Assembly (NCBI RefSeq): GCF_026130545.1
Contig: NZ_JAMOIM010000001.1
Coordinates: forward strand, 186,001 to 250,000
Reading direction: 5' to 3'
Length of the DNA stretch: 64,000 nucleotides
Origin: Lichenifustis flavocetrariae
GTDB taxonomy: Bacteria > Pseudomonadota > Alphaproteobacteria > Rhizobiales > Beijerinckiaceae
Shown: piece after piece, positions 1 to 8,807 of the stretch
Numbering within the stretch: the stretch's first letter is position 1
Layout: every line of letters begins with the position of its first letter
Made by a program: the position numbers and the translations under genes
The notes under the pieces: model-generated
Databases searched by the model: none
Seen by the model: the letters and a program-made list of their open reading frames with translations, nothing else
What the model was told of the DNA's origin: nothing

Positions 1-579
1 GGTAACATCCAGAAGGATGGCTTCGCTGTTCAAGGCGGCCTCCAGTTCAAGCTTCCGATGCTTGCGGCCGGCGACGATATCTGGTTGGAAGGCGCCTATC
101 AACAGGGTGCGTATCTGTACCAGGACTCCGCAGGCACCTTGAACTCGGGTGTGAACTCAGCGTTCCTGGGCGGCTTCCAGCATATCGATCACGACGCCTA
201 CGCCTTCGCGAATGCCAACGGAACATCGACCGTTTCGCTTTCGAAGGGCTTCTCGGTGATGGGCGCCCTCCATCACTACTTCACCCCGAACTTCTCGGAC
301 GTGCTGTTCGGCTCGTATGAGGAAGTGTCGTATGGCAACCGCGCCCGGAACACCGATTGGACCCTTGGTGGTATCGGTGATGCGAGCGAATACCGCATCG
401 GCAACCAGTTCATCTGGACGCCTGTGAACAACCTCGGCATTTATGTTGAGGCGGTGTACGCTCACATCGACCAGACCCTGGCCCACAATCCAGGTGTCGC
501 AGCCAGCGCTCTTCCAGTCGGCATCAAGAAGGACCCGAGCTCCTTCGAAGGTCGGCTCCGTGTCGAGCGCGACTTCTAA
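1..579 (+). CDS. Porin, C-terminal part (5' truncated by window)
   Basis: The frame is open from base 1, so only the last 192 codons of a longer gene are present. The product would be an outer-membrane trimeric porin passing small hydrophilic solutes. It shows alternating polar/hydrophobic beta-strand segments, aromatic girdle residues and a C-terminal VERDF ending in Phe, the usual signal for outer-membrane beta-barrel assembly. Composition and length of the visible part match the last strands of the porin family common in Hyphomicrobiales. A good intrinsic terminator follows the stop. The family call rests on the C-terminal part only; start and promoter lie outside the window. Confidence 0.8.
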   Translation, partial: GNIQKDGFAVQGGLQFKLPMLAAGDDIWLEGAYQQGAYLYQDSAGTLNSGVNSAFLGGFQHIDHDAYAFANANGTSTVSLSKGFSVMGALHHYFTPNFSDVLFGSYEEVSYGNRARNTDWTLGGIGDASEYRIGNQFIWTPVNNLGIYVEAVYAHIDQTLAHNPGVAASALPVGIKKDPSSFEGRLRVERDF

Positions 580-601
580 GATTTAGAGAAGCAAGATTGA
601 A

Positions 602-633
602 AAGGGCCCGGCACCATGTGTCGGGCCTTTTTC
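602..633 (+). terminator. Rho-independent terminator of the porin gene
   Basis: The stem GGCCCGGCAC (605-614) pairs with GTGTCGGGCC (618-627), with one G-U wobble and a short loop. It is followed by a run of five T. It begins 25 bases after the porin stop. Confidence 0.85.
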
Positions 634-658
634 ACGTTGAGAGGCGCCTCTCAACGTG
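633..658. repeat. Perfect 26-bp palindrome
   Basis: CACGTTGAGAGGC is followed directly by its exact reverse complement (13 + 13, no spacer). It starts at the end of the porin terminator U-tract. It could be a second hairpin protecting the 3' end, a dimeric regulator site, or a copy of an interspersed palindrome. No second copy was noticed in the window. Confidence 0.8.
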
Positions 659-802
659 GCCTCAAAAGTGAAGTCGTGGTACGGCCTCCCAATCATCGTT
701 AGAAGGCTCGGCCACTCCAAGAAGATCAATGGCCGATGTGTCGGCGTCTGCTATGACGTTAGGCAGGCTGGTTGCTTCGTCGTTCGCCAGGCGATCGAAG
801 GC

Positions 803-1048
803 TCACTCGGCCATGCCGAGCGCCGCGAGGTACAGCCCGAGGATTTCCTCTTCCTCCCGCCGTTTGTCCTTGTCCTGTTTGCGGATCGACACGACTTTGC
901 GGATGACCTTCACGTCATAGCCGGTGCCCTTGGCTTCGGCATAGACGTCCTTGATGTCTTCCGAGACCTGCTTTTTGTCTTCCTCGAGCCGTTCGATTCG
1001 CTCGATGAAGGCGAGCAGATGCTTGGCTTCGGCTGAATTGGCTTCCAT
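803..1048 (-). CDS. DUF2312 / GapR-like DNA-binding protein
   Basis: A protein of 81 aa, the usual size of the DUF2312 (UPF0335) family. The family includes the alphaproteobacterial nucleoid protein GapR, which binds AT-rich overtwisted DNA and helps replication and chromosome segregation. Family motifs visible are FIERIERLEEDKK near residues 14-26, DIKDVYAEAKGTGYD around 31-45 and RKQDKDKRREEEEILGLYL in the C-terminal third. It is mostly charged helix, as expected for the antiparallel coiled-coil dimer. The start is the ATG giving the family N-terminus. It stands alone. Some genomes have several paralogues, so this need not be the main GapR. Confidence 0.88.
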   Translation of the reverse strand: MEANSAEAKHLLAFIERIERLEEDKKQVSEDIKDVYAEAKGTGYDVKVIRKVVSIRKQDKDKRREEEEILGLYLAALGMAE

Positions 1049-1449
1049 CGGGCGGTCCTTGGTTTGGCGGCGCGGCCTTGGCGCAACCCATCATGCGCGG
1101 TTCGGAATGAGCCGCTTGAAATCCGTGTCTTCGCCGAATGGCGTCGCAAGCCATCTACATGACGAATGAGAGCCGGCGCATCTGGTCTACTTCGCCTGGC
1201 GCCGTGCGGCCGACCTCGCGAAGACCGCGGCCGCACGCGCTACTCGTTCGCGCGCGGCGCGCGGTGGCATCCGATCCGAGCGAACCCGGACGTGGCCACC
1301 GGTGACTGGCGAGAGTTTTCTCCTCGATTCGTCATGAGGAGGGAAGAAGTTGGCGTACATCCAAGACGCATGAAAGGCGTGGGACGCGACGTTCGAGAAT
1401 CGATATTGGGCGGCCCGACATTGTCCGGCCGGCATCAGACATCCCTCCA
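1049..1449. other. Gene-free interval
   Basis: About 400 bp between the starts/ends of two minus-strand genes. Frames open here are Arg/Ala/Pro-rich shadows with no ribosome binding site or recognisable family. The promoter of the DUF2312 gene should lie in the part next to 1049. Confidence 0.5.
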
Positions 1450-1959
1450 TTATGAAACGTCGGGCACGATTGCGATCGCCTCGGTTTGCGCCTTGCGCCA
1501 TGCGGCGAGCCTTTCCCCCAAGGCTGCATCGGCGAGGCTCAGCACGCTAGCAGCCAGTAGGGCCGCGTTGATGGCTCCGGCGCGCCCGATGGCCAGCGTG
1601 CCGACAGGAATACCGGCCGGCATCTGAACTATGGAATAAAGGCTGTCACGTCCGCCAAGCGCCTTGGTTTCCATTGGAACGCCGAACACGGGCAGAATCG
1701 TCCAGGCAGCCGTCATGCCCGGCAGATGAGCGGCCCCGCCTGCGCCAGCGATGATCACTTTGAACCCTGCGTCACGGGCACCTTTGGCAAAGGTGACAAG
1801 CCTGTCAGGCGTCCGATGGGCCGAAACGATTCGTGCCGCGTAGCCCACCGCCAAAGCGTCGAGGATCGTGGCGGCGTGGCTCAGGATCGGCCAGTCCGAT
1901 TGACTCCCCATAATGATCGCGACCGGAACCTGTCCCTCTATGCTCGATGGCTCGGCCAC
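1450..1959 (-). CDS. purE: N5-carboxyaminoimidazole ribonucleotide mutase PurE
   Basis: A class I PurE of 169 aa, converting N5-CAIR (made by PurK) to CAIR in de novo purine synthesis in the cytosol. Family blocks are present: [10 protein letters not shown] near residue 17, SAHRTPDRL near 46 and [12 protein letters not shown] near 71, which form the nucleotide and CO2 handling pocket. The start is GTG. In many alphaproteobacteria purE and purK are adjacent. Here no purK follows; the only purK in the window is about 33 kb away on the same strand, so the usual coupling is lost or this is a second copy. Confidence 0.93.
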   Translation of the reverse strand: MAEPSSIEGQVPVAIIMGSQSDWPILSHAATILDALAVGYAARIVSAHRTPDRLVTFAKGARDAGFKVIIAGAGGAAHLPGMTAAWTILPVFGVPMETKALGGRDSLYSIVQMPAGIPVGTLAIGRAGAINAALLAASVLSLADAALGERLAAWRKAQTEAIAIVPDVS

Positions 1960-2160
1960 GTCGATCCCTTGATCTCGTTCGATCCCCGCGCCTTAACGGA
2001 TGCATCCTAGCGGTGCAAGACATCATCCTGCGGTCCGCACCCCTTTAAGGACATGCCCCGTGATATACCGGCTTGCATCCCGTTCGGGCCTATGGCAGAG
2101 GGACGGTGGCTTACATGCAACCCGTCGTCGGCACCGACGCTATGGGTTGCTTCAGGCCTT

Positions 2161-2235
2161 GCTGCGGTAGCTCAGTGGTAGAGCACTCCATTGGTAATGG
2201 AGAGGTCGAGAGTTCAATCCTCTCTCGCAGCACCA
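2161..2235 (+). tRNA. tRNA-Thr (anticodon GGT)
   Basis: A complete cloverleaf: acceptor GCTGCGG (2161-2167) with TCGCAGC (2225-2231); anticodon stem CTCCA/TGGAG around loop TTGGTAA (2191-2197), giving anticodon GGT; T-stem GAGAG/CTCTC with loop TTCAATC. CCA is encoded at 2233-2235. It decodes ACC/ACT. Confidence 0.97.
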
Positions 2236-2648
2236 TCATCCCCCTCTGAAAATGATCGAGTCCGTGTACTGCGAGGCCTGTGTATGCCCCAGGTGGTGCC
2301 GGATGGCGCAGTCGCCACGTATCCCAGGGGCGTGTACCAGTACGGCATGCAGCGGGTTCGGCCCGCAGCCCCGCTCGATTGTTGCGATTTGGCGAGCCGG
2401 TGACAATGCACCTCTAAACCAATGGACGGGACCGGCGCGGGCCGGAGAGTCGGCGCCGCCTTCGACGGCTACAAACGACGGCTTACCGAACGGGCCTGCG
2501 AACATCACCGATCCTACGGCTGAGCGGAGCAAGGTGGCAGGCTTGCGGAGGGTGGAGGCTCCTCGGTGCCGCCTCCATGATGGAAGGGGACACACCAAGG
2601 GATCGGCCGTCCAATCGGACTGTCCGGGATCCGCCGCGGCCGATCCGG
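2236..2648. other. Gene-free interval after tRNA-Thr
   Basis: About 410 bp. tRNA 3' ends are common integration sites, so I looked for an integrase, a repeat of the tRNA 3' end or a phage remnant and found none. Open frames here have shadow-like composition. The stretch 2515-2600 is G-rich with short complementary pieces, but it matches no riboswitch or small-RNA core I recognise. Confidence 0.5.
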
Positions 2649-3815
2649 TCAGGCGGGTTCCACCCGGCGACGCAGGGTGATTCGCGTCAACTCGGAGGGG
2701 CGTCCGAGCCGTAGCGCGAAGCCAGGCCATAGGGCGGTCCCGTTGTTCACGTAGAGCGTCATCCCTTCGACGTCATAACGACCCGACACGAACCCTCCGT
2801 TGGGGCCCGCCGCGAGTCGGTCGATCCCCACGATCAGCCCGCCATGGGTGTGGCCGGAGAGCTGCAGGGCCACACCGAGCTTCGCCGCGTTCCGCGCCTC
2901 CGCGGGCTGGTGGTCGAGCAGGATGATGGGGACGTCGCGCGGCGCGGCTTCGACAAGGGCGGCGAGGTCCCGGACCGGGCGTCCGGCGCTGCGCACCGAC
3001 CGGTCGCTGAGGCCGGCCAGGATCAGCCTGCCGACGTCCCGTTCGAGAACCACGTGACTGTTGTCGATCACGCTCATTCCCATCGAGGCATAGTGCTCCA
3101 TCCAGCCGCGATAGCCGAACATGTTGTCGTGGTTGCCGGACACGACGAAGACGCCATCCCTCGCGCGCAGGTCCCTCAGCGGCTCGATATCCGTGCGGCG
3201 CGCGTCGAGGGTGCCGTCGATCAGATCCCCGGTCACCGCGATCAGGTCGACGCCGAGGGTGTTCGATCGGTCGACCACGGCGCGCGCCCACGACGCGGGA
3301 AAAAGCCGGCTGATGTGGAGGTCGGTCAGGTGCAGGAGGGTGTAGCCATCAAACTGCCGCGGAAGGCCGGGGATGGCGACCTCAATGTCCTTCAGCGGCG
3401 GCACCCGAACCGCTTGTTGGACGCCGATCGCCGCCGCGACCGCGGCCAGCATGGCCATCCCGTAGCGTACGCCGTCAGGAACGCCCACGGCGCCTCGGAA
3501 CGGCATCGCGATCAGCAGTCCGGCATCGAGCAGGAGTTGCAGAAGCCAGAGGAAGACGAGCCCGCCAAAAGCCCAGTTGAAGAGGATGATTACCGGACGC
3601 GGGAATTCGGGCGAGAAGCGCGAGCCCGACGAGAGCCGACACCATTCGAGGTATTGTGACGCCACGAACAGGATCGCCGCCGCTACGACCTTCGCGGCCA
3701 CCGGGAGATGCAGAGGCCAGACAAAGCGGGCGACCACATACAGGTAGATCAGGCCAAAGATGAGTCGGGAAATTGGTTCGCTCCGGATCGGCAGGCTTGC
3801 CAAGGACGCGGCCAT
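2649..3815 (-). CDS. Membrane-anchored metallophosphoesterase
   Basis: A protein of 388 aa. The first ~140 residues hold four or five hydrophobic segments. The rest is a calcineurin-like metallophosphoesterase domain with the dinuclear metal motifs in order: TDLHIS, TGDLIDG, SGNHDN and SGHTHGG. This layout is that of YkuE/YaeI-type enzymes, which act on phosphoesters such as UDP-diacylglucosamine or other lipid-linked substrates at the membrane. Substrate is not readable from sequence. It is a single gene with no operon partner; the next gene upstream is separated by about 200 bp. Confidence 0.85.
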   Translation of the reverse strand: MAASLASLPIRSEPISRLIFGLIYLYVVARFVWPLHLPVAAKVVAAAILFVASQYLEWCRLSSGSRFSPEFPRPVIILFNWAFGGLVFLWLLQLLLDAGLLIAMPFRGAVGVPDGVRYGMAMLAAVAAAIGVQQAVRVPPLKDIEVAIPGLPRQFDGYTLLHLTDLHISRLFPASWARAVVDRSNTLGVDLIAVTGDLIDGTLDARRTDIEPLRDLRARDGVFVVSGNHDNMFGYRGWMEHYASMGMSVIDNSHVVLERDVGRLILAGLSDRSVRSAGRPVRDLAALVEAAPRDVPIILLDHQPAEARNAAKLGVALQLSGHTHGGLIVGIDRLAAGPNGGFVSGRYDVEGMTLYVNNGTALWPGFALRLGRPSELTRITLRRRVEPA

Positions 3816-4021
3816 GTACGGTCGCGAACCGAAGGCCGATCGAGGTGACGCCGACGGGTGAGATCCGGCGCCACAGGTTCACCCGCATTGGGGACGGCAG
3901 AGGGGCTCGCGTCAGCCAACCACAAGAGGCGCAAGATAACGAAAGCTGGCGGCGAGAGCAGGCCTCGGTCCGGGTCTGCCCTGTGTCGTTTCGTTTTCAG
4001 GCGCCTATCGAACCTCGGCCT

Positions 4022-4258
4022 TCAGGCCTTCTTGCAGGTCGACATGAATGTTTTACGGGGCTTGCCATGCAGACCCTTGGTATCGGCCTGCTTGGAGCAA
4101 TCGAGCGACTTGGCGGTGCGGACGACCGGCGCCTTTGCCGCATTGGTGGTGGATCCCGTGGCCGCCGGAGTCGTGGCAGGGGATGCCGCTGGCGTCTGGG
4201 CCATGGCGGTACCGGCAAGGAGCACAGAAGCGGTGAACGCGACGATCAGATGTTTCAT
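4022..4258 (-). CDS. PsiF-repeat periplasmic protein
   Basis: A protein of 78 aa starting at the ATG that opens a clear signal peptide (MKHLIVAFTASVLLAGTAMA, cleavage after AMA). An Ala/Thr/Pro-rich linker follows, then one PsiF-type repeat with the pattern C-SKQAD-KGLHGK-RK-FM-C. PsiF is a phosphate-starvation-inducible protein in Escherichia coli; its biochemical role is unknown. A longer open frame exists upstream, but it has no signal peptide and shadow-like composition, so the shorter start was chosen. Confidence 0.75.
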   Translation of the reverse strand: MKHLIVAFTASVLLAGTAMAQTPAASPATTPAATGSTTNAAKAPVVRTAKSLDCSKQADTKGLHGKPRKTFMSTCKKA

Positions 4259-4531
4259 GAGCGGACTCTCATTCCATCCCCATGGACGGGACATGGCATG
4301 CTTATCAGCGGTTTTCACGCAGCGGAAGCGAAGTGCCGCCAAGCCACCCGGCCTGGACCTGCAATGTGGCCGGGACTCCTTCCATGGCACTGGAGCGATC
4401 TTCCCTTCGGCCGTTGTCGCGCACCGCCTTGAGGTTTGTCTCGAAATCCGTTGAGCCCCGGCGGATGAGAGAACCGACGCCCGATCGCAACTGCACCATG
4501 CCTCCGGCGTTGACGCGCGACGGGGAGAGAG

Positions 4532-4855
4532 ATGATGAGCGACGAACGCTTCAAGCCAACCGCCAAGATGGCTGCCAACGCCAAGAAGGGCCTGGAGCTT
4601 CGGGCCAAGTTTCACCGAGGCGGCACAGAAGTCGGCTTCCATCGAGCCGAGCAGCTCGCCCGGCAGGACGAGCTTGGCGAGGAGGATATCAAATCGATGC
4701 ACAGCTACTTCGCGCGCCACGCCGTCGACAAGGAGGGCAAGTCCCACGAATGGGGCTCGGACGAAAACCCGTCCGCCGGCTACATCGCCTGGCTTCTTTG
4801 GGGCGGTGACGAAGGCAAGGCCTGGGCAGACCGCTACGCCGCCAAGCTGGCTTGA
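4532..4855 (+). CDS. Conserved hypothetical protein (GxAWxLWGG family)
   Basis: A protein of 107 aa preceded by a GGGGAGAGA ribosome binding site; the start is one of two adjacent ATGs (4532 or 4535). The sequence runs KMAANAKKGLELRAKF, then RGGTEVGFHRAEQLA, a helix ending in SYFARHAVDKEG, and ends with YIAWLLWGGDEGKAW. I recall this arrangement from small alphaproteobacterial proteins and from phage head/protease-associated modules, but no function is established. There is no signal peptide. It is convergent with the following flavoprotein gene. Confidence 0.7.
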   Translation: MMSDERFKPTAKMAANAKKGLELRAKFHRGGTEVGFHRAEQLARQDELGEEDIKSMHSYFARHAVDKEGKSHEWGSDENPSAGYIAWLLWGGDEGKAWADRYAAKLA

Positions 4856-4901
4856 TGGAGCCCGTTACCAAGGGGCCTGCGGATCGGCATCAATGTCTCG
4901 G

Positions 4902-6317
4902 TCAGGATGGCTGAAGCTGGACGAGGCGGGAGGAAGGGACCCGCGCGAGCAGGGGGGCGATCCGGGTGATGTGGCGGATGATGTCCGGCGCGCCCGTCAT
5001 CTCGCCGAAGCTTCCCCGGGTGAGGGGGCCGAGGGCCCAAAAGCTGGTCTGAGCGGCCCCCTTGGAAGAGATGACGCGGCTGTCGCAATCGACCGCAATC
5101 CCGAGGCTGACCGCGTCAGGCTGCGCAAGGCCGCGCTCGATCAGGCCCTTGAGGAGAGGATCCGCCTCGAGTCGCTTTCCCGGACCTGTGCAGAGCACGA
5201 CGTGGTCGTAGCAGCGGGTCTCGTGCGCTGCGGAGCGGGGTTGGATGGTTGCCGCAAGACGGCCGTCGCGAACCTCGAGACGCTCCAGGCCGGCGGTCTC
5301 AATTGTCAGCCGGCGGCGGCCGATCTCACGATCGAGCAACTCATGGATCTGTGGCGCCAACCTGAACCGATGTACCTCCCAGAAGGGAAGAAGGCGGCGG
5401 GCGACCCGTTGCTGCTCGCGCGGCGGCAGCGCTCCCCAGACCTCGGGCAGATCATAGCGCAGCGCATCTATGACCGGCTGCCATCCGATCGCCGGCCCGA
5501 GTTCCCGCACTCGGCGCCGGGTCATGCGGAGAAGCGCCAGTGCGGTCGGCGGTGCATCGCGATCCAGGAACGCGATGTCCGAGAGAAACAGGCCTTGCGG
5601 GCGCGCCAGCAGGCCCCGGCGCGAGATGGCTGTGAGGGAGCCCTCATGGGCTTGCCGGTCGAGGGAGGCGATCACATCCGCCATCGTCAGACCAGTTCCC
5701 ACCACCAGGACGTTGTCCCGAGAACCGATCGAGGCGAAAGCGGCCTGTGCCCAGGGGTTCGCGATGTATCCAGGATGGTACGCCGCCTCCTGGCTCACAT
5801 GCGATGGCCGGGAAGGCGGCGCATGGCCACAACACAGCAGCACGCCGTCGGCATCGATGCAGCCGCCGTCCGACAGGTCCACCGCCCAACCCGATCCTTC
5901 GGCCCGAATCGCCGCTGCGCGACGCCGGTGGTGCCGGAACCGAACCAGCGGTGACGCCGCCAATGTCTGCCGGAGAGTGTCCGTCACATAGTCGCCATAG
6001 GCGCTCCGGGGCACGTAGTGGTGCCCGTTCCCGTCCGTGCTTGTCCGATCGGGCAACACGCCGTGGGCGAAAAGCCACCGGGTCAGGTGGTCCGGGTCGT
6101 CTGGAAAAAGGCTCATCCTGTCGGTCGGCACGTTGATCCGGTGCGCGGGATCGACAGTGCCATAGGCAATGCCGCGGCCGATTTCGGCCCCTGGCTCGAC
6201 CACGTCGATGACCAGCGGACCCGTGGCCGCTCGTGCCGAGTGGACAATCGCGGCCGCGCCGGTCAGCCCGCCGCCGATCACGACCAACCGCGGGGAACGC
6301 TGTTCGACGGCGCTCAT
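4902..6317 (-). CDS. FAD/NAD(P)-binding flavoprotein (NAD_binding_9 type)
   Basis: About 471 aa from the ATG that puts the Rossmann motif VVIGGGLTGAAA close to the N-terminus; an upstream in-frame ATG would add 31 residues of unlikely sequence. A second dinucleotide-binding motif, VLVVGTGLTMADV, lies mid-protein, and a GRGIAYGT / NVPTDRMSLFPDDP region follows the first motif. This is typical of the FAD-NAD(P)-binding family related to N-hydroxylating monooxygenases and HcaD-like reductases. It lies 196 bp downstream of ssuD on the same strand, so it may share its expression, but no substrate is evident. Confidence 0.78.
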   Translation of the reverse strand: MSAVEQRSPRLVVIGGGLTGAAAIVHSARAATGPLVIDVVEPGAEIGRGIAYGTVDPAHRINVPTDRMSLFPDDPDHLTRWLFAHGVLPDRTSTDGNGHHYVPRSAYGDYVTDTLRQTLAASPLVRFRHHRRRAAAIRAEGSGWAVDLSDGGCIDADGVLLCCGHAPPSRPSHVSQEAAYHPGYIANPWAQAAFASIGSRDNVLVVGTGLTMADVIASLDRQAHEGSLTAISRRGLLARPQGLFLSDIAFLDRDAPPTALALLRMTRRRVRELGPAIGWQPVIDALRYDLPEVWGALPPREQQRVARRLLPFWEVHRFRLAPQIHELLDREIGRRRLTIETAGLERLEVRDGRLAATIQPRSAAHETRCYDHVVLCTGPGKRLEADPLLKGLIERGLAQPDAVSLGIAVDCDSRVISSKGAAQTSFWALGPLTRGSFGEMTGAPDIIRHITRIAPLLARVPSSRLVQLQPS

Positions 6318-6513
6318 GCTCTCAACTCCGGGCGTGCAGGGCAGGTTAATGCCGTTCAATGTGTGACCGCCCAGGATCGCATAGTTCGTGGATTCGGTCG
6401 CCCGGCTCACGCACTCAGATGGCGTGGACGCAATCGGGGTTGAGCCCGACTCCGGCCCGGACGTATCGCGTTGGAGCCCGTAACCGGGTTCCGTTCCGAG
6501 ACGGAGCCGGTGC

Positions 6514-7707
6514 TCAACTCGCGGCGGTGGCCCGGCGGTGCGAGGGGGCCACGACGTTGGCGATCACCTCGCCGAAAGGCCCCGCGTTCTTGGCCGGGCC
6601 GCGGTCGACCCCGGTCGTTGCCTTCAGGGGTAGCTTCGGGAAGACGAGTTCGGCGAAGCGATAGCACTCTTCAAGGTGCGGGTAGCCGGACAGGATGAAC
6701 TTGTCGATACCGAGGGCCATGTACTCCTTCATGCGGTCGGCCACCTCGTCGGGATTGCCGACCAGCGCCGTCCCGGCGCCGCCGCGCACGAGGCCGACCC
6801 CCGCCCACAGATTGGGGCTGACTTCCAGCTTGTCGCGACGACCGGCATGCAGCCGGGCCATGCGCTGCTGACCGACCGAGTCGTAACGCGCGAAGGTTGT
6901 CTGGGCGGCCGCGATCGTCTCGTCGTCGACGTGGCGGATCAGGTCGTCGGCCGCCGCCCAGGCTTCCTTGGAGGTCTCGCGAACGATCACATGCAGGCGG
7001 ATCCCATAGGAAAAGCTGCGTCCGCGCTCTGCCGCGACCGCCTTCGCGGCAGCGATCTTCTCGGCGACGTCGGCGGGTGGTTCTCCCCAGGTGAGATAGG
7101 TGTCGACATGGTCCGCCGCGACCTGCATGCCGACCTCCGACGAGCCGCCGAAATACAGCGGCGGATAGGGCTTCTGCACGGGCGGATACAGCAATTGGCC
7201 GCGCTCGATCTTGAGATGCTGGCCCGCGAAGGTGGTTTCCTCCTCCAAAAGCAACCGACGATAGATCGTCAGAAACTCATCGGTCACGGCATAGCGCGCG
7301 CCATGGTCGAGAAAGATCCCGTCGCCCTTGGCCTCAACCGGATCGCCGCCCGTGACCACGTTGATGAGCAGTCGCCCATCCGAGATCCGGTCGAGGGTCG
7401 CGGTCATGCGAGCCGCCACGGCAGGTTCCTGCAAGCCGGGCCGCACAGCCACGAGAAAGCGTAGCCGCTGGGTCAGCGGCACCATGGCCGAAGCGATGAC
7501 CCAGGAATCCTCGCAGGAGCGGCCGGTCGGCAGCAGCACGCCAAAGTAGCCGAGATCGTCGGCCGCGCGGGCGATCTGGCTCAGATAGGCGAGTGAGACA
7601 TGTCGTGCGCCGATTTCGCTGCCGAGATAGCGGCCGTCACCATGGGTGGGCAAAAACCAGAGGACATCGGTCTTTGTGGCCGCGGGCGGCAGGGCAAAAT
7701 CGGACAT
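6514..7707 (-). CDS. ssuD: FMNH2-dependent alkanesulfonate monooxygenase SsuD
   Basis: A bacterial-luciferase-like enzyme of 397 aa that releases sulfite from alkanesulfonates for use as a sulfur source under sulfate limitation. Diagnostic stretches are [16 protein letters not shown] at the N-terminus, [29 protein letters not shown], and near the C-terminus [19 protein letters not shown]. It needs reduced FMN from a separate reductase. The ssuABC transporter and ssuE are absent from this window, so the gene is an orphan; a flavoprotein of another type lies downstream. Close relatives such as methanesulfonate or dimethyl sulfone monooxygenases (MsuD, SfnG) are the main alternative. Confidence 0.87.
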   Translation of the reverse strand: MSDFALPPAATKTDVLWFLPTHGDGRYLGSEIGARHVSLAYLSQIARAADDLGYFGVLLPTGRSCEDSWVIASAMVPLTQRLRFLVAVRPGLQEPAVAARMTATLDRISDGRLLINVVTGGDPVEAKGDGIFLDHGARYAVTDEFLTIYRRLLLEEETTFAGQHLKIERGQLLYPPVQKPYPPLYFGGSSEVGMQVAADHVDTYLTWGEPPADVAEKIAAAKAVAAERGRSFSYGIRLHVIVRETSKEAWAAADDLIRHVDDETIAAAQTTFARYDSVGQQRMARLHAGRRDKLEVSPNLWAGVGLVRGGAGTALVGNPDEVADRMKEYMALGIDKFILSGYPHLEECYRFAELVFPKLPLKATTGVDRGPAKNAGPFGEVIANVVAPSHRRATAAS

Positions 7708-8018
7708 CTCAATCCATGCATCATGCTCGGCGCCGGAACGCCATTCGCTGCGAACAGGCAGCCGATCAGCTGATCAAATCAGAAGATGCTGATTTAATCT
7801 AGTGAATTTATAGACTGAGACTCTCCGGTAGGTCGGATGCAAGTGACGGTTCGGCCGTCAAAGAAGCGATTGTCTCTGGCCGAGTGCGTGCATCGATTGC
7901 CTACCAATCTGCCCAAGGAAGATACTTCGGACGCGCCTCACACATCCGCAATGACGAAGGGCCGCATGACGAACCCGACCATCGCGGAATTGTGCTCTTA
8001 AACGCGGAGCTTGAACCC
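7708..8018. other. Intergenic, AT-richer upstream of ssuD
   Basis: About 310 bp between the divergent ssuD start and the next small gene. Bases 7765-7820 are much more AT-rich than the flanks and contain short imperfect inverted repeats (TCTA and TAGA around a TGAATTTA core, 7797-7813). It probably holds the ssuD promoter and its regulator site. No gene is supported. Confidence 0.45.
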
Positions 8019-8192
8019 ATGGCCGAAAACGATGCCGTTCATCCGGTGCCCCCCGAGGATCTCCCTGCGGCAGAGCACGAGGCGGCGCTGAAACTCGCCG
8101 AAGCCAGACGGCTTGCGAAGGAGAAGCTGGATGGGGCGGGGCTGACTCCAGACAGGTCCTTGCCAAAAGTCCATCCCGACGATGGAACGTAG
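8019..8192 (+). CDS. Small hypothetical protein
   Basis: A protein of 57 aa, Ala/Glu/Pro-rich and acidic, starting at an ATG with a GGAG-like site about 10 bases upstream. It contains a helical run EHEAALKLAEARRLAKEKLD and ends KVHPDDGT. No signal peptide and no family recognised. The frame is open further upstream to 7884, but that part looks non-coding. It could be spurious. Confidence 0.45.
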   Translation: MAENDAVHPVPPEDLPAAEHEAALKLAEARRLAKEKLDGAGLTPDRSLPKVHPDDGT

Positions 8193-8307
8193 CGACGCCC
8201 CGCCATTGCAACGTTCGGCTCGTGAGGTCATCCGCCTGGACATTCGCTCGATGACAGGCGTAACCCGAAAACAAGATGGCCTCTCAAAGCTGAGGTGGGT
8301 CATCGAC

Positions 8308-8718
8308 ATGCTTGACAGCTCGTCGAGCTTCCCTTCGACTGGCGCCGTGACCAATGTTCGACCATCCGCTCTAAGGCACATCGTTGCCGGAGTTCTGATG
8401 TTCGTCTTGACGCTGGCCGGCGTCGGACGGGGCTTTGCGGCCGTGACCGACGCTATGCCGAGCTTCGGCATCCCCGGTATCGCGGTCCACATCTGCCACA
8501 CGGGTGAAAGCGACGGGTCCGCGCCCGTCGATCCTGCCCACCACGACTGCTGCGACGCCTGCGCGCTTTCGGCGCCGGTCGACTTGGCTGCGGCGCCGGT
8601 CCTGACCGGCCCGGCGTCAGTTGCGCATTTTATCGCGCATGTTCAGGCCATGGCCTGGGTGCCGAGGCTCGCGCGCCTTCGCACGCCACGGCAGTCCCAA
8701 GGCCCCCCGACCGCGTGA
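8308..8718 (+). CDS. DUF2946-like Cys/His-rich secreted protein (copper-associated)
   Basis: About 136 aa. The ATG chosen follows a GGTGGG site; the frame remains open upstream, so the start is uncertain. A hydrophobic segment (AGVLMFVLTLAGVG) is followed by AVHICHTGES and then AHHDCCDACAL. This His/Cys cluster with an upstream membrane or signal segment is the hallmark of DUF2946 proteins found beside copper-resistance genes. It directly precedes a PCuAC copper chaperone, a remnant of a PepSY protein and CopC, so a role in periplasmic metal binding is likely though unproven. Confidence 0.65.
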   Translation: MLDSSSSFPSTGAVTNVRPSALRHIVAGVLMFVLTLAGVGRGFAAVTDAMPSFGIPGIAVHICHTGESDGSAPVDPAHHDCCDACALSAPVDLAAAPVLTGPASVAHFIAHVQAMAWVPRLARLRTPRQSQGPPTA

Positions 8719-8807
8719 CCTGACACGCGAATTTGGTCTTCACTGCTCGATGGTCGAGGCGCGTTGTCGCGTCGGATTGATCGCGCGCTCTTTCAGGACG
8801 TCATATC

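Noticed and set aside
1166-1627. Plus-strand 153-aa frame across the purE 3' end
   Set aside because: Overlaps the conserved end of purE on the other strand, Arg-rich, no ribosome binding site.
2236-2648. Riboswitch, small RNA or integration scar after tRNA-Thr
   Set aside because: No conserved riboswitch core, no repeated tRNA 3' end and no integrase remnant were found; the region lies downstream of the neighbouring gene's stop rather than upstream of a start.
4674-5954. 426-aa plus-strand frame opposite the flavoprotein gene
   Set aside because: Antisense shadow. The minus-strand frame has two dinucleotide-binding motifs.
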